Source of the DNA: Streptomyces cellostaticus
Lineage (GTDB): Bacteria > Actinomycetota > Actinomycetes > Streptomycetales > Streptomycetaceae
Reading direction: 5' to 3'
DNA length: 64,000 nucleotides
Assembly (NCBI RefSeq): GCF_023630175.1
Contig: NZ_JALLIN010000003.1
Coordinates: 124,001-188,000, forward strand
Below the pieces are notes generated by a model. That model was not told the DNA's origin and searched no databases. It worked only from the letters and a program-made list of their open reading frames with translations. Positions 42,503 to 51,662 of the stretch are shown one piece after another. How positions within the stretch are numbered: the first letter of the stretch is position 1; every line of letters begins with the position of its first letter. A program made the translations under genes and the position numbers.

Positions 42503-44103
42503 GAGTAGCCCTGTTCCGCCAGGAACCGCTGGCGGTGGGCGGCGAAGTCCTGGTCGATGGTGTCGCGGGCGACGACCGAGTAGAAGTGGGCCTGGTGGCC
42601 GTCGGCCTTGGGACGCAGGACGCGGCCGAGGCGCTGGGCCTCCTCCTGGCGGGAGCCGAAGGTGCCGGACACCTGGACGGCGACGGTGGCCTCGGGCAGG
42701 TCGATGGAGAAGTTGGCGACCTTGGAGACGACCAGCACGCTGATCTCACCCTCGCGGAAGGCGTCGAAGAGCTTCTCGCGCTGGGCGTTGGAGGTCTCCC
42801 CCTTGATGACCGGGGCGCCCAGGTGCTCGCCCAGCTCGTCGAGCTGGTCGATGTACTGGCCGATCACGAGGATCTGCTGCCCGGCGAAACGGCGCACGAT
42901 CGCCTCCGTGACCCTCCGCTTGGTCGCGGTGGTGGCGCAGAAGCGGTACTTCTCCTCCGTCTCGGCGGTCGCGTACGCCAGCCGCTCGGAGTCGGTCAGG
43001 TTGACGCGGACCTCGACGCAGTCGGCCGGCGCGATGTAGCCCTGCGCCTCGATCTCCTTCCAGGGGGCGTCGAACCGCTTGGGCCCGATGAGGGAGAACA
43101 CGTCCGACTCGCGGCCGTCCTCGCGCACCAGGGTCGCGGTGAGCCCCAGTCGCCGGCGCGCCTGGAGATCGGCGGTGAACTTGAAGACCGGGGCGGGCAG
43201 CAGATGCACCTCGTCGTAGACGATGAGCCCCCAGTCCCGGGAGTCGAAGAGCTCCAGGTGCGGGTAGACGCCCTTCCGCCGGGTCGTCAGCACCTGGTAG
43301 GTGGCGATGGTGACCGGGCGGATCTCCTTCCTCGTCCCGCTGTACTCGCCGATCTCGTCCTCGGTCAGCGAGGTCCGCTTCACCAGCTCGTGCTTCCACT
43401 GCCGGGCCGAGACGGTGTTGGTGACCAGGATCAGGGTGGTGGACTTGGCCTGCGCCATCGATCCGGCGCCGACCAGGGTCTTCCCGGCGCCGCAGGGCAG
43501 CACGACCACACCGCTGCCGCCGTGCCAGAAGTTCTCCACCGCCTGCTTCTGGTACGGGCGCAGCGCCCAGCCGTCCTGCCGCAGCTCGATCGGGTGCGCC
43601 TCGCCGTCCACGTATCCGGCGAGGTCCTCGGCCGGCCAGCCCAGCTTCAGCAGGGTCTGCTTGATCTGGCCGCGCTCGGAGGGGTGCACGACCACGCTGT
43701 CCGGGTCGATGCGCGCGCCGACCAGCGGGGTGATCCGCCTGGACTTCAGCACCTCCTCCAGCACCGGGCGGTCGGTCGTGGTGAGCACGAGTCCGTGCGC
43801 GGGGTGCTTGGTGAGGGTGAGACGGCCGTACCGGTCCATCGTCTCGGCGATGTCCACGAGCAGCGCGTGCGGCACCGGGTAGCGGCTGTACTCCACCAGC
43901 GCGTCCACGACCTGCTCGGCGTCGTGCCCGGCGGCCCGCGCGTTCCACAGGCCGAGCGGGGTGAGCCGGTAGGTGTGGATGTGCTCGGGGGCCCGCTCCA
44001 GCTCGGCGAAGGGCGCGATGGCCCGACGGCACTCGTCGGCCCGCTCGTGGTCGACTTCCAGGAGCAGGGTTTTGTCCGACTGGACGATAAGCGGTCCGTT
44101 CAC
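42454..44103 (-). CDS. XPB/ERCC3-type DNA repair helicase
   Basis: A 549-residue superfamily 2 helicase. The N-terminal damage-recognition-like domain (about 1-120) precedes LRPYQKQAVENF (Q-like region), Walker A PCGAGKT (203-209), the DEVH box (297-300), GLTATLVREDGR with the RED motif (about 320-331), and motif VI QRLGRVLRP. Bacterial XPB unwinds DNA with 3'-5' polarity; its role in repair is not settled. There is no Bax1 nuclease gene nearby; instead a Helicase_C_3/WYL protein follows at 44884, as I recall in mycobacteria. Confidence 0.93.
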   Translation of the reverse strand: MNGPLIVQSDKTLLLEVDHERADECRRAIAPFAELERAPEHIHTYRLTPLGLWNARAAGHDAEQVVDALVEYSRYPVPHALLVDIAETMDRYGRLTLTKHPAHGLVLTTTDRPVLEEVLKSRRITPLVGARIDPDSVVVHPSERGQIKQTLLKLGWPAEDLAGYVDGEAHPIELRQDGWALRPYQKQAVENFWHGGSGVVVLPCGAGKTLVGAGSMAQAKSTTLILVTNTVSARQWKHELVKRTSLTEDEIGEYSGTRKEIRPVTIATYQVLTTRRKGVYPHLELFDSRDWGLIVYDEVHLLPAPVFKFTADLQARRRLGLTATLVREDGRESDVFSLIGPKRFDAPWKEIEAQGYIAPADCVEVRVNLTDSERLAYATAETEEKYRFCATTATKRRVTEAIVRRFAGQQILVIGQYIDQLDELGEHLGAPVIKGETSNAQREKLFDAFREGEISVLVVSKVANFSIDLPEATVAVQVSGTFGSRQEEAQRLGRVLRPKADGHQAHFYSVVARDTIDQDFAAHRQRFLAEQGYSYRIVDADEILAEGTG

Positions 44104-44252
44104 CTACGCACATCCCTTCCGTACGGCCAAACGTCCAGTGTGCCCTACTGGCGGGTGATCCTGGCGGGGCCGCCTGCAACCCCCGGTACCCGCCGTGGGT
44201 CTTCACCTGCGGGTGCGGCGCGGCGGCGCGGCCCGGTGAGGAGGTCGGGACG

Positions 44253-44822
44253 ATGACTGCGGGCAGGTGGGGGACCGGTCTGGCGGCCACGGGCGTGCTG
44301 GTGGCGACCGGGATGTGGGCGATGGGGCCCGGCGCCGACGGCGAGCACGGGCGGGCGGGCGTCGACGAACACCTCTGGAGCGGGGTGCGGCCGGTGATCG
44401 AGGCCCGGCTGGTGGCCGATTCCCGGGGCGGCGGGTACGGGGAGGCGGTGCCCGGGCTCAGGGCGCGGTGGTTCTGCCGGGCGCAGGCACAGGACCTCGA
44501 GGAACACGACGGCCTGGTACGGGCGGGCGTGAGCACGCTGTGCCTGGAGTACGGGGTGCGGGCGGGAGCGCTGCTGGAGTGCGGCGGCGCCCGGGGCCCC
44601 CGGGTGCTGCGGCTGCGGCGGGACGCGGGCGCGACCGGCGGCTACCGCGTGGTGTCGACGCAGCGCCCGCCCGACGGCGCGGAGTACGGCCGGTGGGTGG
44701 ACGCCCACTTCGCCCGCCGGGCCGCCGCCGACGGCGGTGACCCGATGCAGGACACCGCCCTGGAAGCCACCGCCCGCGACCACTTCGGCCTGCCCGCGGG
44801 CGCTCCCGTCCGGGCCTGCTGA
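44253..44822 (+). CDS. Hypothetical secreted or membrane-anchored protein
   Basis: A 189-residue protein with an N-terminal hydrophobic segment (about 7-25, GTGLAATGVLVATGMWAMG) that is either a signal peptide or an anchor. The rest is a charged domain with several Cys residues (Cys at about 74, 97, 109 and the final residue) that could pair outside the cell. I do not recognise the family. The start is secure: ATG with GAGGAGGTCGGGACG upstream. It converges on the next gene across a strong terminator. Confidence 0.7.
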   Translation: MTAGRWGTGLAATGVLVATGMWAMGPGADGEHGRAGVDEHLWSGVRPVIEARLVADSRGGGYGEAVPGLRARWFCRAQAQDLEEHDGLVRAGVSTLCLEYGVRAGALLECGGARGPRVLRLRRDAGATGGYRVVSTQRPPDGAEYGRWVDAHFARRAAADGGDPMQDTALEATARDHFGLPAGAPVRAC

Positions 44823-44850
44823 CCGGCCGGCGGGCGCTCCGCGGCGCGAC

Positions 44851-44883
44851 GCCCGGCGGGCGGGGAACGGCCGCCCGCCGGGC
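44851..44883. terminator. Bidirectional terminator
   Basis: Perfect 13-bp arms GCCCGGCGGGCGG (44851-44863) and CCGCCCGCCGGGC (44871-44883) between converging genes; it touches the stop codon of the minus-strand gene. Confidence 0.75.
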
Positions 44884-47415
44884 CTACTCCTCCAGTTCGG
44901 CGACCCCCGTGATGCGGTGCAGCGGATAGGTCCTCACCTCGTCGGCCGTGTGGTCGTACGCCGTGACGAAGCCGCCCTCGACCCGGATCGGGGCGATCAC
45001 CCGCTGGCTGGCGCTGCCCTCGGCGTTGACGTAGCCGATCCACAGGGCCTCACCGGTCAGAACCGCGGCCTGCACGGTGGCCAGGGTCTCGGCGGAGCCG
45101 GTGCGCGGCAGTTCGCCCGGGGCCGGAGCGGCACCGGTGGCCTTGCGCGGCGCCGTGGCCGCCAGGTCACCCGCCCGGATGGCCCGGATCGCCGCCGAGA
45201 GCAGCGTGGCGTCGGGCGGCGGTGGACCGTCCGGCACCGGTTCGGGCGCGCCGCGCGGCGGGGTGCGGTGGGCGTGGGCGCGGGCGATGAGCACGTCGCC
45301 CTCGGCGGACTCCGCCGCCGGCGCGTACCCCATGGCGCGCAGCCCCTCCAGCAGCGTGGCCGGGTCCGCCTGGGTGGCGAGGACGGTCGGCGCCAGCCGG
45401 CGCAGCCGCAGGGCGGCCGACCGCTTGTCGGCGAGGATCTCGTTCAGCAGCGCGTCGTCGTCGCAGCGCACGTACGCGGAGGCCGCGCCCACCCGGAGGT
45501 GACCGTGCCTGCGGGCCACGTCGTCGATGAGATAGGCCAGCGGCTGCGGCACCGGTGTTCTGGAGTGCGCGGCGAGGAAGGCGTGCAGGTCGGTGGCGGT
45601 CCGCCCGGCGTCGAGTGCGCGGCGGACGGAGGCCGGGGTGAAGCGGTAGACGGTCGCCCCGCCCTTGGACTCGACGTCCGCGAGGACCCCGAGCGCCTCG
45701 GCGAGCGGCCGCCGCAGCGGGCCCGGTGCCACCGCCGTCAGGTCGGCCTGGAGCAGCACGTGGTCCAGGGGTTCGGGCAGCAGCGGCGCGAGGAGCCGGG
45801 CGGCGGCGCCGGTGGCGACGGCCTGCTCGGCGGCGGTCAGCGGCTCGGCCGGGGCGGCCGCGCGGTGGTGGACGGGCAGCTTGTCACCGGGACCGCGGTC
45901 CTCCGCCGCGGCCGCCGTCTGCTCGGCCGCGCCCGCCCCCAGCAGCGCCCGGCCGTGCCCGGACAGCGCACCACGCCCGGTGATCCCGAGGAGTTCCGCC
46001 TCCGCCAGGGTCCAGCGGGCGAGCCGGGACCGCGGATCCTCCGCGTCGTCCGGCCGGGGACCGCGCAGCGGCCGCTCCCAGCGCAGCCGGGCCAGGACCG
46101 GCTCGGCCGCCGGCGCCGCGCCCGCCGGGAGCCCGGCCAGCAGGGTCAGCACCCGGTGCCGTACCTCGGGCGCGGCGGACCGGTCGAGCCCCGGGCCCAG
46201 CGCCGACAACGTACGGTCCTTGGCGTCCCGTCCGCCGATCAGACCCGGCGTCCGGGTGGCCCTCAGCCAGGCCTGGGCCAGCCGGGCCCAGCGTTCGGCG
46301 GGAGGCTGCTCCAGCCAGTCGTCGTGGGCGGGCGTGGCCGCGTACCGCTCGTCGGCCTCGCCGTCGGAGGCGAGCAGCCCGGCCGCGTAGGCCAGCTCGA
46401 TCCAGAAGGCGGCGACCGGTTCGGACACGTCGAGGACGACGGCGGTCCGCTTCAGGTCCCGCACGCTCAGGCCGCCCGCCCGCAGCACGGCGGGCCCGCC
46501 CTCGTCCCACTCCTTCAGCAGTTCCTCGACGGTGGCCACAGCGGTGTACGCCTGCCCGGCCGCGGTGGCGTCCACCACCTGCGCACCGTGCGTGGCGACG
46601 GGCTCCAGCGCGGGCGGCCGCGGCTCGGGCGCGCGGTGGGCGCGGCCCTCGCGCAGGTGCAGCGCCACCTCGCGGGGCAGCACCACGGTGCCGGGCGCGG
46701 TCGGCAGCAGCAGACCGCGGTCCAGCAGCCAGCGCAGATGCGCCGCCGGGTCCGGCGTGACCTGCCCGTACGGCGGCCCCCACACCAGCCTGGACAGCAC
46801 CTCCAGGGAGGCGTCCGGCGCCTGGGCGAGCAGCTTGGCCATCTTCCGGCGGTCGGTGAACAGGGCGGTCAGCGCGGTCACCGCGGAGACCGAGTCGTGT
46901 GTGGAGGGCAGTCCGGCGCGGGCGACGATCTCCTGGATCCGCCCCGGCGACATGCCCGAGGTGGCCTCCTGCACACTCGGGCCGAGTCCGGTGGGGGAGG
47001 GGTGCTGCGCGGAGGGCGCCAGCAGTTCCTGAGCGGTGCGCACCAGCCGCAGCCGGTCGTCGTCGCCCCACACCAGCGCCTGTTCGCGCAGGACGGCGAC
47101 GGCGCGGGGCAGCGCGGCGGCCACGGCCGCGTCGCCCGCGTCCCCCGCCATCAGGCCGAGCAGCGTCCCGTACGACGCCGGGTCCGGGGCCACCGCCAGC
47201 GCCTCCGCCGTCTGCAGGGCGAACCGGTCCAGGCGTTCCAGCGCCCGCAGCACCGAGGCGCGGGTGCCGGCGCGGGTCGCGAGCTGGGTGAGGTCGGTGG
47301 GGACGGGGGTGATGAGATCGGGGCGGCTGCGCAGCAGCGCGGCCAGCGAGGCGTCGTCCCTCATGCGGAGCGATTCGGCGAGGGAACGGGGGGCTGGGTT
47401 GGCCTCGGGGCTCAT
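44884..47415 (-). CDS. Helicase-associated (Helicase_C_3, XPB N-terminal-like) protein with WYL-like C-terminus
   Basis: An 843-residue protein. The N-terminal two-thirds consist of winged-helix-like repeats (LTQLATRAGTRASVLRALER). The region around 590-720 (PLAYLIDDVARRHGHLRVGA, followed by YVRCDDDALLNEIL) matches the Helicase_C_3 / XPB N-terminal family. The last 70 residues (VLTGEALWIGYVNAEGSASQ, then PIRVEGGFVTAYDH) look like a WYL sensor domain. There is no Walker A or B motif, so it is not itself a helicase. It lies near XPB on the same strand and probably works with it as a DNA-binding partner or regulator. ATG 47415 is preferred. Confidence 0.75.
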   Translation of the reverse strand: MSPEANPAPRSLAESLRMRDDASLAALLRSRPDLITPVPTDLTQLATRAGTRASVLRALERLDRFALQTAEALAVAPDPASYGTLLGLMAGDAGDAAVAAALPRAVAVLREQALVWGDDDRLRLVRTAQELLAPSAQHPSPTGLGPSVQEATSGMSPGRIQEIVARAGLPSTHDSVSAVTALTALFTDRRKMAKLLAQAPDASLEVLSRLVWGPPYGQVTPDPAAHLRWLLDRGLLLPTAPGTVVLPREVALHLREGRAHRAPEPRPPALEPVATHGAQVVDATAAGQAYTAVATVEELLKEWDEGGPAVLRAGGLSVRDLKRTAVVLDVSEPVAAFWIELAYAAGLLASDGEADERYAATPAHDDWLEQPPAERWARLAQAWLRATRTPGLIGGRDAKDRTLSALGPGLDRSAAPEVRHRVLTLLAGLPAGAAPAAEPVLARLRWERPLRGPRPDDAEDPRSRLARWTLAEAELLGITGRGALSGHGRALLGAGAAEQTAAAAEDRGPGDKLPVHHRAAAPAEPLTAAEQAVATGAAARLLAPLLPEPLDHVLLQADLTAVAPGPLRRPLAEALGVLADVESKGGATVYRFTPASVRRALDAGRTATDLHAFLAAHSRTPVPQPLAYLIDDVARRHGHLRVGAASAYVRCDDDALLNEILADKRSAALRLRRLAPTVLATQADPATLLEGLRAMGYAPAAESAEGDVLIARAHAHRTPPRGAPEPVPDGPPPPDATLLSAAIRAIRAGDLAATAPRKATGAAPAPGELPRTGSAETLATVQAAVLTGEALWIGYVNAEGSASQRVIAPIRVEGGFVTAYDHTADEVRTYPLHRITGVAELEE

Positions 47416-47538
47416 CTGACCCACGTTAGCGGGTGCCGTGCCGCACGCCGGACGGGCTGTTCGACGCCGGTCTGCGCTACCTTCCTCAACGGGTTTCATC
47501 GGCAAGGGGTTTCATCGGCGTCGCCCCGGAGGGGTTCC

Positions 47539-48522
47539 GTGGGGATCGAGAGCGATCAGGTCGTCTACGAGTATCTGAGCCGCGTCGGGGACGTGGCTCA
47601 GCAGAGGCAGTTGCCGTCGTCCACCCGGATGCGGCTGGTGTCGCGACTGCGCGACGAGATCGACCGGCACCGCGCCAGGACGGCGGTGGACAGCCCGGCC
47701 GCCGTGCGCCGCATCCTGGACCGGCTCGGCACACCGGACGAGGTGGTCGAGGCCGCGGGCGGCACCGCGGCGGCCCCGCAGCCGCCGGTCACCGCCGTGC
47801 CCGAGCAGCGCGAGCCGGAGCCGGAGGAACGGCCCAAGGGGCTGCGCCGGGTCGTACCGCGCCCGCGCCCCGCCGAACCGGAGCGGCCCGCGCCGCGCAC
47901 CGGCGCCTCACCGCCGCACCTGGCCGCCGCGCACGAGCTCGGGGACAGCGCGGCGCGGCTCGACTGGTGGCAGGTCAAGGACAGCCCGTTCGGCACCGCG
48001 GCGGGTGACGCGGTGCCGGGTTTCGTGGGCGGTGTGGAGATCCCGGACCTGCTCAAACGCCCCCCGAAGGACCCCGAGGAGACGGACCGGCCCGCCCCGG
48101 ACGAGCCGGAGGAGGCGCGGGAGGCGGTCGACGGGGCCCCGGCCCCCGCGCGCCGCCGCCTCCTCGCGCTCGCCCGCCCGGCCGCCGGCTGGACCAACCC
48201 GCTCCTGCTGCTGGCCGCCGCCGCGCTGGTCGCGGGCGCCGTGCTCGGCAACTGGTTCGCCCTGCTCCTGGGCTGGCTGATCGCCTACGGCTCCCGGCGC
48301 CTGACCCCGGCCGAGTCCAAGTGGGCGGTGCTGGTCCTGCCCGGTTCGGCGGCGGTGGCGGGCCTGGTCTGGCTGTGGGGCAGGAACACCGGTCGCTGGG
48401 GCGACCCCATCGCCCGGGGCCACATGAACGACGCGCTCACCGAGACCTGGCCCTGGGTGGTCCGGGGCGCGGCGGTGGCCTCCGCCCTCTACCTGGTCTG
48501 GCGCTCCCAGCGGTCCCGCTGA
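47539..48522 (+). CDS. Membrane protein with N-terminal HAAS-like domain
   Basis: A 327-residue protein: an N-terminal helical domain (about 1-75, VVYEYLSRVGDVAQQRQL, then RDEIDRHR) similar to HAAS/DUF1700-type modules, a long Pro/Glu/Arg-rich linker (about 80-205), and a C-terminal membrane part with three or four helices (WTNPLLLLAAAALVAGAVLG onward). HAAS modules often accompany PadR regulators, but none is adjacent. The GTG start at 47539 has GGAGGGG four to ten bases upstream. It is divergent from the Helicase_C_3 gene. Confidence 0.7.
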   Translation: MGIESDQVVYEYLSRVGDVAQQRQLPSSTRMRLVSRLRDEIDRHRARTAVDSPAAVRRILDRLGTPDEVVEAAGGTAAAPQPPVTAVPEQREPEPEERPKGLRRVVPRPRPAEPERPAPRTGASPPHLAAAHELGDSAARLDWWQVKDSPFGTAAGDAVPGFVGGVEIPDLLKRPPKDPEETDRPAPDEPEEAREAVDGAPAPARRRLLALARPAAGWTNPLLLLAAAALVAGAVLGNWFALLLGWLIAYGSRRLTPAESKWAVLVLPGSAAVAGLVWLWGRNTGRWGDPIARGHMNDALTETWPWVVRGAAVASALYLVWRSQRSR

Positions 48523-48715
48523 GACAGGGGCCGCGCACCCGAGTCCACCGCGACGGGTCCCGCATCCGCCGGCGGCGGAGGAGGCGTTCAGCGGCGCCAC
48601 CCGCGCCCGGCCACGCGACCCGCACGGGTGGTGTGCCCCGGGACCCGGGACCCGGCCGGGGCCGGTTGCCCGCTACACGTACCCGCCTCCGACGGGCCCC
48701 GCCCGCCCGGGCACA

Positions 48716-49354
48716 ATGACGCCCATGACCCTCACCGTCGGCTTCGACCTGGACATGACCCTCATCGACTCCCGCCCCGGCATCCGCGCCTGCTACCTCG
48801 CGCTGTCGGAGCGGACGGGCACGTACATCGACGCCGACCTCGCGGTGACCCGGCTGGGCCCGCCCCTCGCGGAGGAGCTGGTCAACTGGTTCCCCGCGGA
48901 GCAGGTCGCCGCGGTGGCCGACCTGTACCGGGAGATGTACCCGACGACCGCGATCACCACGACCCCCGCGATGGCCGGGGCCCGGCAGGCGATGGAGGCG
49001 GTGCGCGCGGCGGGCGGGCGGACGGTGGTGGTCACGGCGAAGTACGAGCCGAACGCCAGGCTGCACCTCGACCACCTGGGCCTGGAACCGGACGTGGTGG
49101 TCGGCGGCCTGTGGGCGGAGCAGAAGGCGTCGGCCCTGCGCGAGCACGGCGCGCGCGTGTACGTCGGCGACCACGTGGGTGACGTCCGCGGCGCCCGTAC
49201 GGCGGGCGCGCTGTCCGTGGCCGTGGCCACCGGGCCCTGTGACGGGGACGAGCTGCGGGCCGCCGGGGCGGACGTCGTGCTCGACGACCTCGCCGCGTTC
49301 CCGTCGTGGCTGGCCGGCTATCGCGCGGCGCCCGGCGCCGCCTTCCTGGCCTGA
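48716..49354 (+). CDS. HAD-family hydrolase (phosphoglycolate phosphatase-like)
   Basis: A 212-residue HAD phosphatase with motif I VGFDLDMTLIDSRPG (nucleophile Asp about residue 11), motif II VVVTAKY, and motifs III-IV VYVGDHVGDVRGARTAG. The alpha-helical cap between motifs I and II is of the C1 type seen in phosphoglycolate phosphatases. The DLDMT variant (Met in place of the usual Gly of DxDGT) is found in one actinobacterial branch. Start ATG 48716 or 48725; neither has a ribosome-binding site. It overlaps the convergent membrane gene by 37 bp. Confidence 0.85.
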   Translation: MTPMTLTVGFDLDMTLIDSRPGIRACYLALSERTGTYIDADLAVTRLGPPLAEELVNWFPAEQVAAVADLYREMYPTTAITTTPAMAGARQAMEAVRAAGGRTVVVTAKYEPNARLHLDHLGLEPDVVVGGLWAEQKASALREHGARVYVGDHVGDVRGARTAGALSVAVATGPCDGDELRAAGADVVLDDLAAFPSWLAGYRAAPGAAFLA

Positions 49355-49581
49355 CGCCGCCCGGCGGCCACCGAGCGCAGTATCCCCGCGCCGGCGATCA
49401 GGAAGCCGACGGCCATGAGCATGCTCAGGCCGAACATGAACGTCGGGAAGGGCTTGGTGCCGAGGAGCAGCGGGGCCACGGTGACGAGGGTGGCCAGCGC
49501 TCCGACGAAGAACACGACGGCACCGGCGCGGATCAGTCGGTCACCGGGCCCGGCGGAATTCGGTTGGGTTCTCTCACGCAC
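49318..49581 (-). CDS. Small two-helix membrane protein
   Basis: An 87-residue protein with two predicted transmembrane segments (AGAVVFFVGALATLVTVAPLLLG split near residue 25, and GLSMLMAVGFLIAGAGIL near 58), a short cytoplasmic N-terminus and a basic tail. Function unknown. GTG 49581 is chosen because the upstream extension is not membrane-like or conserved in appearance. The C-terminal codons overlap the end of the HAD gene. Confidence 0.65.
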   Translation of the reverse strand: MRERTQPNSAGPGDRLIRAGAVVFFVGALATLVTVAPLLLGTKPFPTFMFGLSMLMAVGFLIAGAGILRSVAAGRRQARKAAPGAAR

Positions 49582-50343
49582 CGGACCAGGGTAGTTCCCG
49601 GCGCGAGAGATCGGCCGCGGGGCGCCTCGGCACCCGCCCGAAGACCGTCGCCCCGGTTGCAGGGGGATGGCCGACCGTGCTCCGCCCACCGGCTGCCGCG
49701 TCAAGGCCGTGGACGGTGGCAGGAGGAGGTTTCTGGACATTCACCGGGGACTCCGCGGAGGCTCAAGGGGGGAAAGGCCGTAACGTGCCGGGGTGCCGGG
49801 GCTGCCCCCAATCGAGGAAATGCGCCACGGATGAAGTATCGACAATTCTGAAAGCATTCGAAGCGACATGAAAGAAAGAGGTGCAAAGAAATGGCGGTGG
49901 GTCGGCCCGGCCGTGTCCGGCTGCTGCCGTAGCGGGGCCGGATCGGAAGTCGGCGCACCCATCACTTACGGCGCACCCGCGCCGCTGTCGCCACCGGCCG
50001 GCAGGACCGAAAGCCGGCGGAACGAAATCGCGACCGCCCGCGAGGAGTTGCCGCGGCCCGCGGCCGGCGATCGAGCCAAGCTGACGGCGGATGAGCTGCG
50101 GCGGATCGTGGGCCGTCTCGCCACGGGCCCGACGGAGGTCCCGCACATGGCCCAGGGTTGGGGGCGGAGGGTCCGCGTCGGCCGGCCGTCACACTTCTCC
50201 CGCCACTTTGAGCCCCCGTCGCCACAGGCATGCGCTCATAGCCGTTTTAAGGCGTATCCGGGTGGAGAGACCCCCGGTAGGCTGTCGCGACGGCAGTTCA
50301 AGGGCGTCCGGCCAGTCCGGGACGGATCGAGGGAGTGTGTGCT
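49582..50343. other. Long gene-free region upstream of the second cold-shock gene
   Basis: About 760 bp in which I see no credible gene on either strand. The part at about 49800-49890 is unusually AT-rich for this genome (for example GAAAGAAAGAGGTGCAAAG) and may be a promoter or the trace of a decayed small gene. Candidate frames here have atypical codon use. The last 150 bp should hold the cold-shock promoter and leader. Confidence 0.5.
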
Positions 50344-50727
50344 TTGCCGACTGGCAAGGTCAAGTGGTTCAACAGTGAGAAGGGCTTCGGCTTTCTCTCC
50401 CGCGACGACGGCGGCGACGTCTTCGTCCATTCCTCGGTCCTTCCCGCCGGAGTGGATGTGCTCAAGCCGGGACAGCGCGTGGAGTTCGGTGTCGTCGCCG
50501 GTCAGCGCGGCGACCAGGCGCTTTCGGTGACCGTGCTCGACCCGGCGCCCTCGGTCGCGGCGGCCCAGCGCAAGAAGCCCGACGAGCTGGCCTCGATCGT
50601 GCAGGACCTGACGACCCTCCTCGAGAACATCACGCCGGGCCTGGAGCGGGGCCGCTACCCGGAGAAGACCTCCGGCAAGAAGATCGCCGGCCTGCTGCGC
50701 GCGGTCGCCGACCAGCTCGACGTCTGA
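50344..50727 (+). CDS. Cold-shock-domain protein with C-terminal extension
   Basis: A 127-residue protein. Residues 1-65 form a cold-shock domain (PTGKVKWFNSEKGFGFLSRD, with RNP-2 VFVHSS), and about 60 more residues (ELASIVQDLTTLLENITPGL onward) form a helical tail not present in standard CspA. This longer form is conserved in actinobacteria. Start TTG 50344 is chosen because GAGGGAG lies nine bases upstream and the protein then begins with PTGKVKWF; a GTG nine bases earlier is the alternative. A terminator follows at once. Confidence 0.88.
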   Translation: MPTGKVKWFNSEKGFGFLSRDDGGDVFVHSSVLPAGVDVLKPGQRVEFGVVAGQRGDQALSVTVLDPAPSVAAAQRKKPDELASIVQDLTTLLENITPGLERGRYPEKTSGKKIAGLLRAVADQLDV

Positions 50728-50747
50728 CCCCGGCCTCGGGGTCTTTC
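50726..50747 (+). terminator. Terminator of the second cold-shock gene
   Basis: Arms GACCCCG (50726-50732) and CGGGGTC (50737-50743) followed by TTTCGTT; the hairpin begins inside the stop codon. Confidence 0.6.
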
Positions 50748-50786
50748 GTTCGAATCACGCCAGGCGGAATCCGAACCGAAGGGCCC

Positions 50787-51662
50787 TCAGGGGAAGCTGA
50801 GCGCGTCCGGACCGAGGGGCGGTACGAGCCCCTCGGCCGCCGCCCGGGTGAGCAGCCCGCGGACCGCCGCGTAGCCGTCCTCGCCGAGGGCGGCGGTGAA
50901 CTCGTTCACGTACAGCCCGATGTGCTGGTCCGCGACGGCCGGGTCCATCTCCTGGGCGTGCTCCATCACGTACGGCCGGGACGCCTGCGGGTCGTCCCAG
51001 GCGGCCTGCACGGAGGCGCGCACGGACTCGGCGAGCCTGCCCAGCGTCTCCGCGCCCAGCGAGCGCTTGGCGATGATCGCGCCCAGTGGGATCGGCAGCC
51101 CGGTCGTGCGCTCCCAGTGCTCACCCATGTCGGCCACCTTGCGCAGCCCGTAGTTCTGGTAGGTGAAGCGCGCCTCGTGGATGACGAGTCCGGCGTCGAC
51201 CTTGCCGTCCCGCACGGCCGGCATGATCTCGTGGAACGGCATGACGACGATCTCGCCCACACCGCCGGGCAGGGTGTCCGCGGCCCACAGCCGGAACAGC
51301 AGGTAGGCGGTGGACCTCTCGCTGGGCACCGCGACCGTGCGGCCCGACAGGTCCCCACCGCCGAAGGCGTGGGAGGTGTCCCCGGCATCCGCCTCGCGGG
51401 TCAGCACCAGTGGTCCGCAGCCCCGGCCCAGCGCGCCGCCGCACGGCAGCAGCGCGTACTCGTCGAGGACGTACGGCAGCACCGCGTACGACACCTTCAG
51501 CACGTCGAACTCGCCGCGTTCGGCCATGCCGTTGGTGATGTCGATGTCGGCGAAGGTCACGTCCAGCGCGGGTGCGCCGGGGACGCGGCCGTGCGCGAGG
51601 GCGTCGAAGACGAAGGTGTCGTTCGGGCAGGGCGAGTAGGCGATCTGCAGCTCAGCGGTCAT
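50787..51662 (-). CDS. mqnD: 1,4-dihydroxy-6-naphthoate synthase (futalosine pathway)
   Basis: A 291-residue protein of the periplasmic-binding-like fold. It opens LQIAYSPCPNDTFVFDALAHG, the MqnD signature, and has FDVLKVSYAVLPYVLDEYALL and LVIHEARFTYQNYGL. It converts cyclic dehypoxanthine futalosine to 1,4-dihydroxy-6-naphthoate in menaquinone synthesis. The start overlaps the mqnB stop by 11 bp, and both genes belong to one minus-strand operon with a DUF2771 gene. Streptomyces uses this route instead of the classical Men pathway. Confidence 0.93.
   Translation of the reverse strand: MTAELQIAYSPCPNDTFVFDALAHGRVPGAPALDVTFADIDITNGMAERGEFDVLKVSYAVLPYVLDEYALLPCGGALGRGCGPLVLTREADAGDTSHAFGGGDLSGRTVAVPSERSTAYLLFRLWAADTLPGGVGEIVVMPFHEIMPAVRDGKVDAGLVIHEARFTYQNYGLRKVADMGEHWERTTGLPIPLGAIIAKRSLGAETLGRLAESVRASVQAAWDDPQASRPYVMEHAQEMDPAVADQHIGLYVNEFTAALGEDGYAAVRGLLTRAAAEGLVPPLGPDALSFP

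Noticed and set aside
41356-44256. Open plus-strand frame of 966 codons
   Set aside because: It runs through the GT87-like gene and antisense to XPB, with no domain; rejected in favour of the two supported genes.
44737-48522. Open plus-strand frame of 1261 codons
   Set aside because: Most of it is antisense to the 843-residue protein with Gly/Arg-rich composition; only the part from GTG 47539 is a real gene.
49763-50146. Frames in the gene-free region before the second cold-shock gene
   Set aside because: Frames on both strands have atypical composition, no ribosome-binding sites and no recognisable domains.
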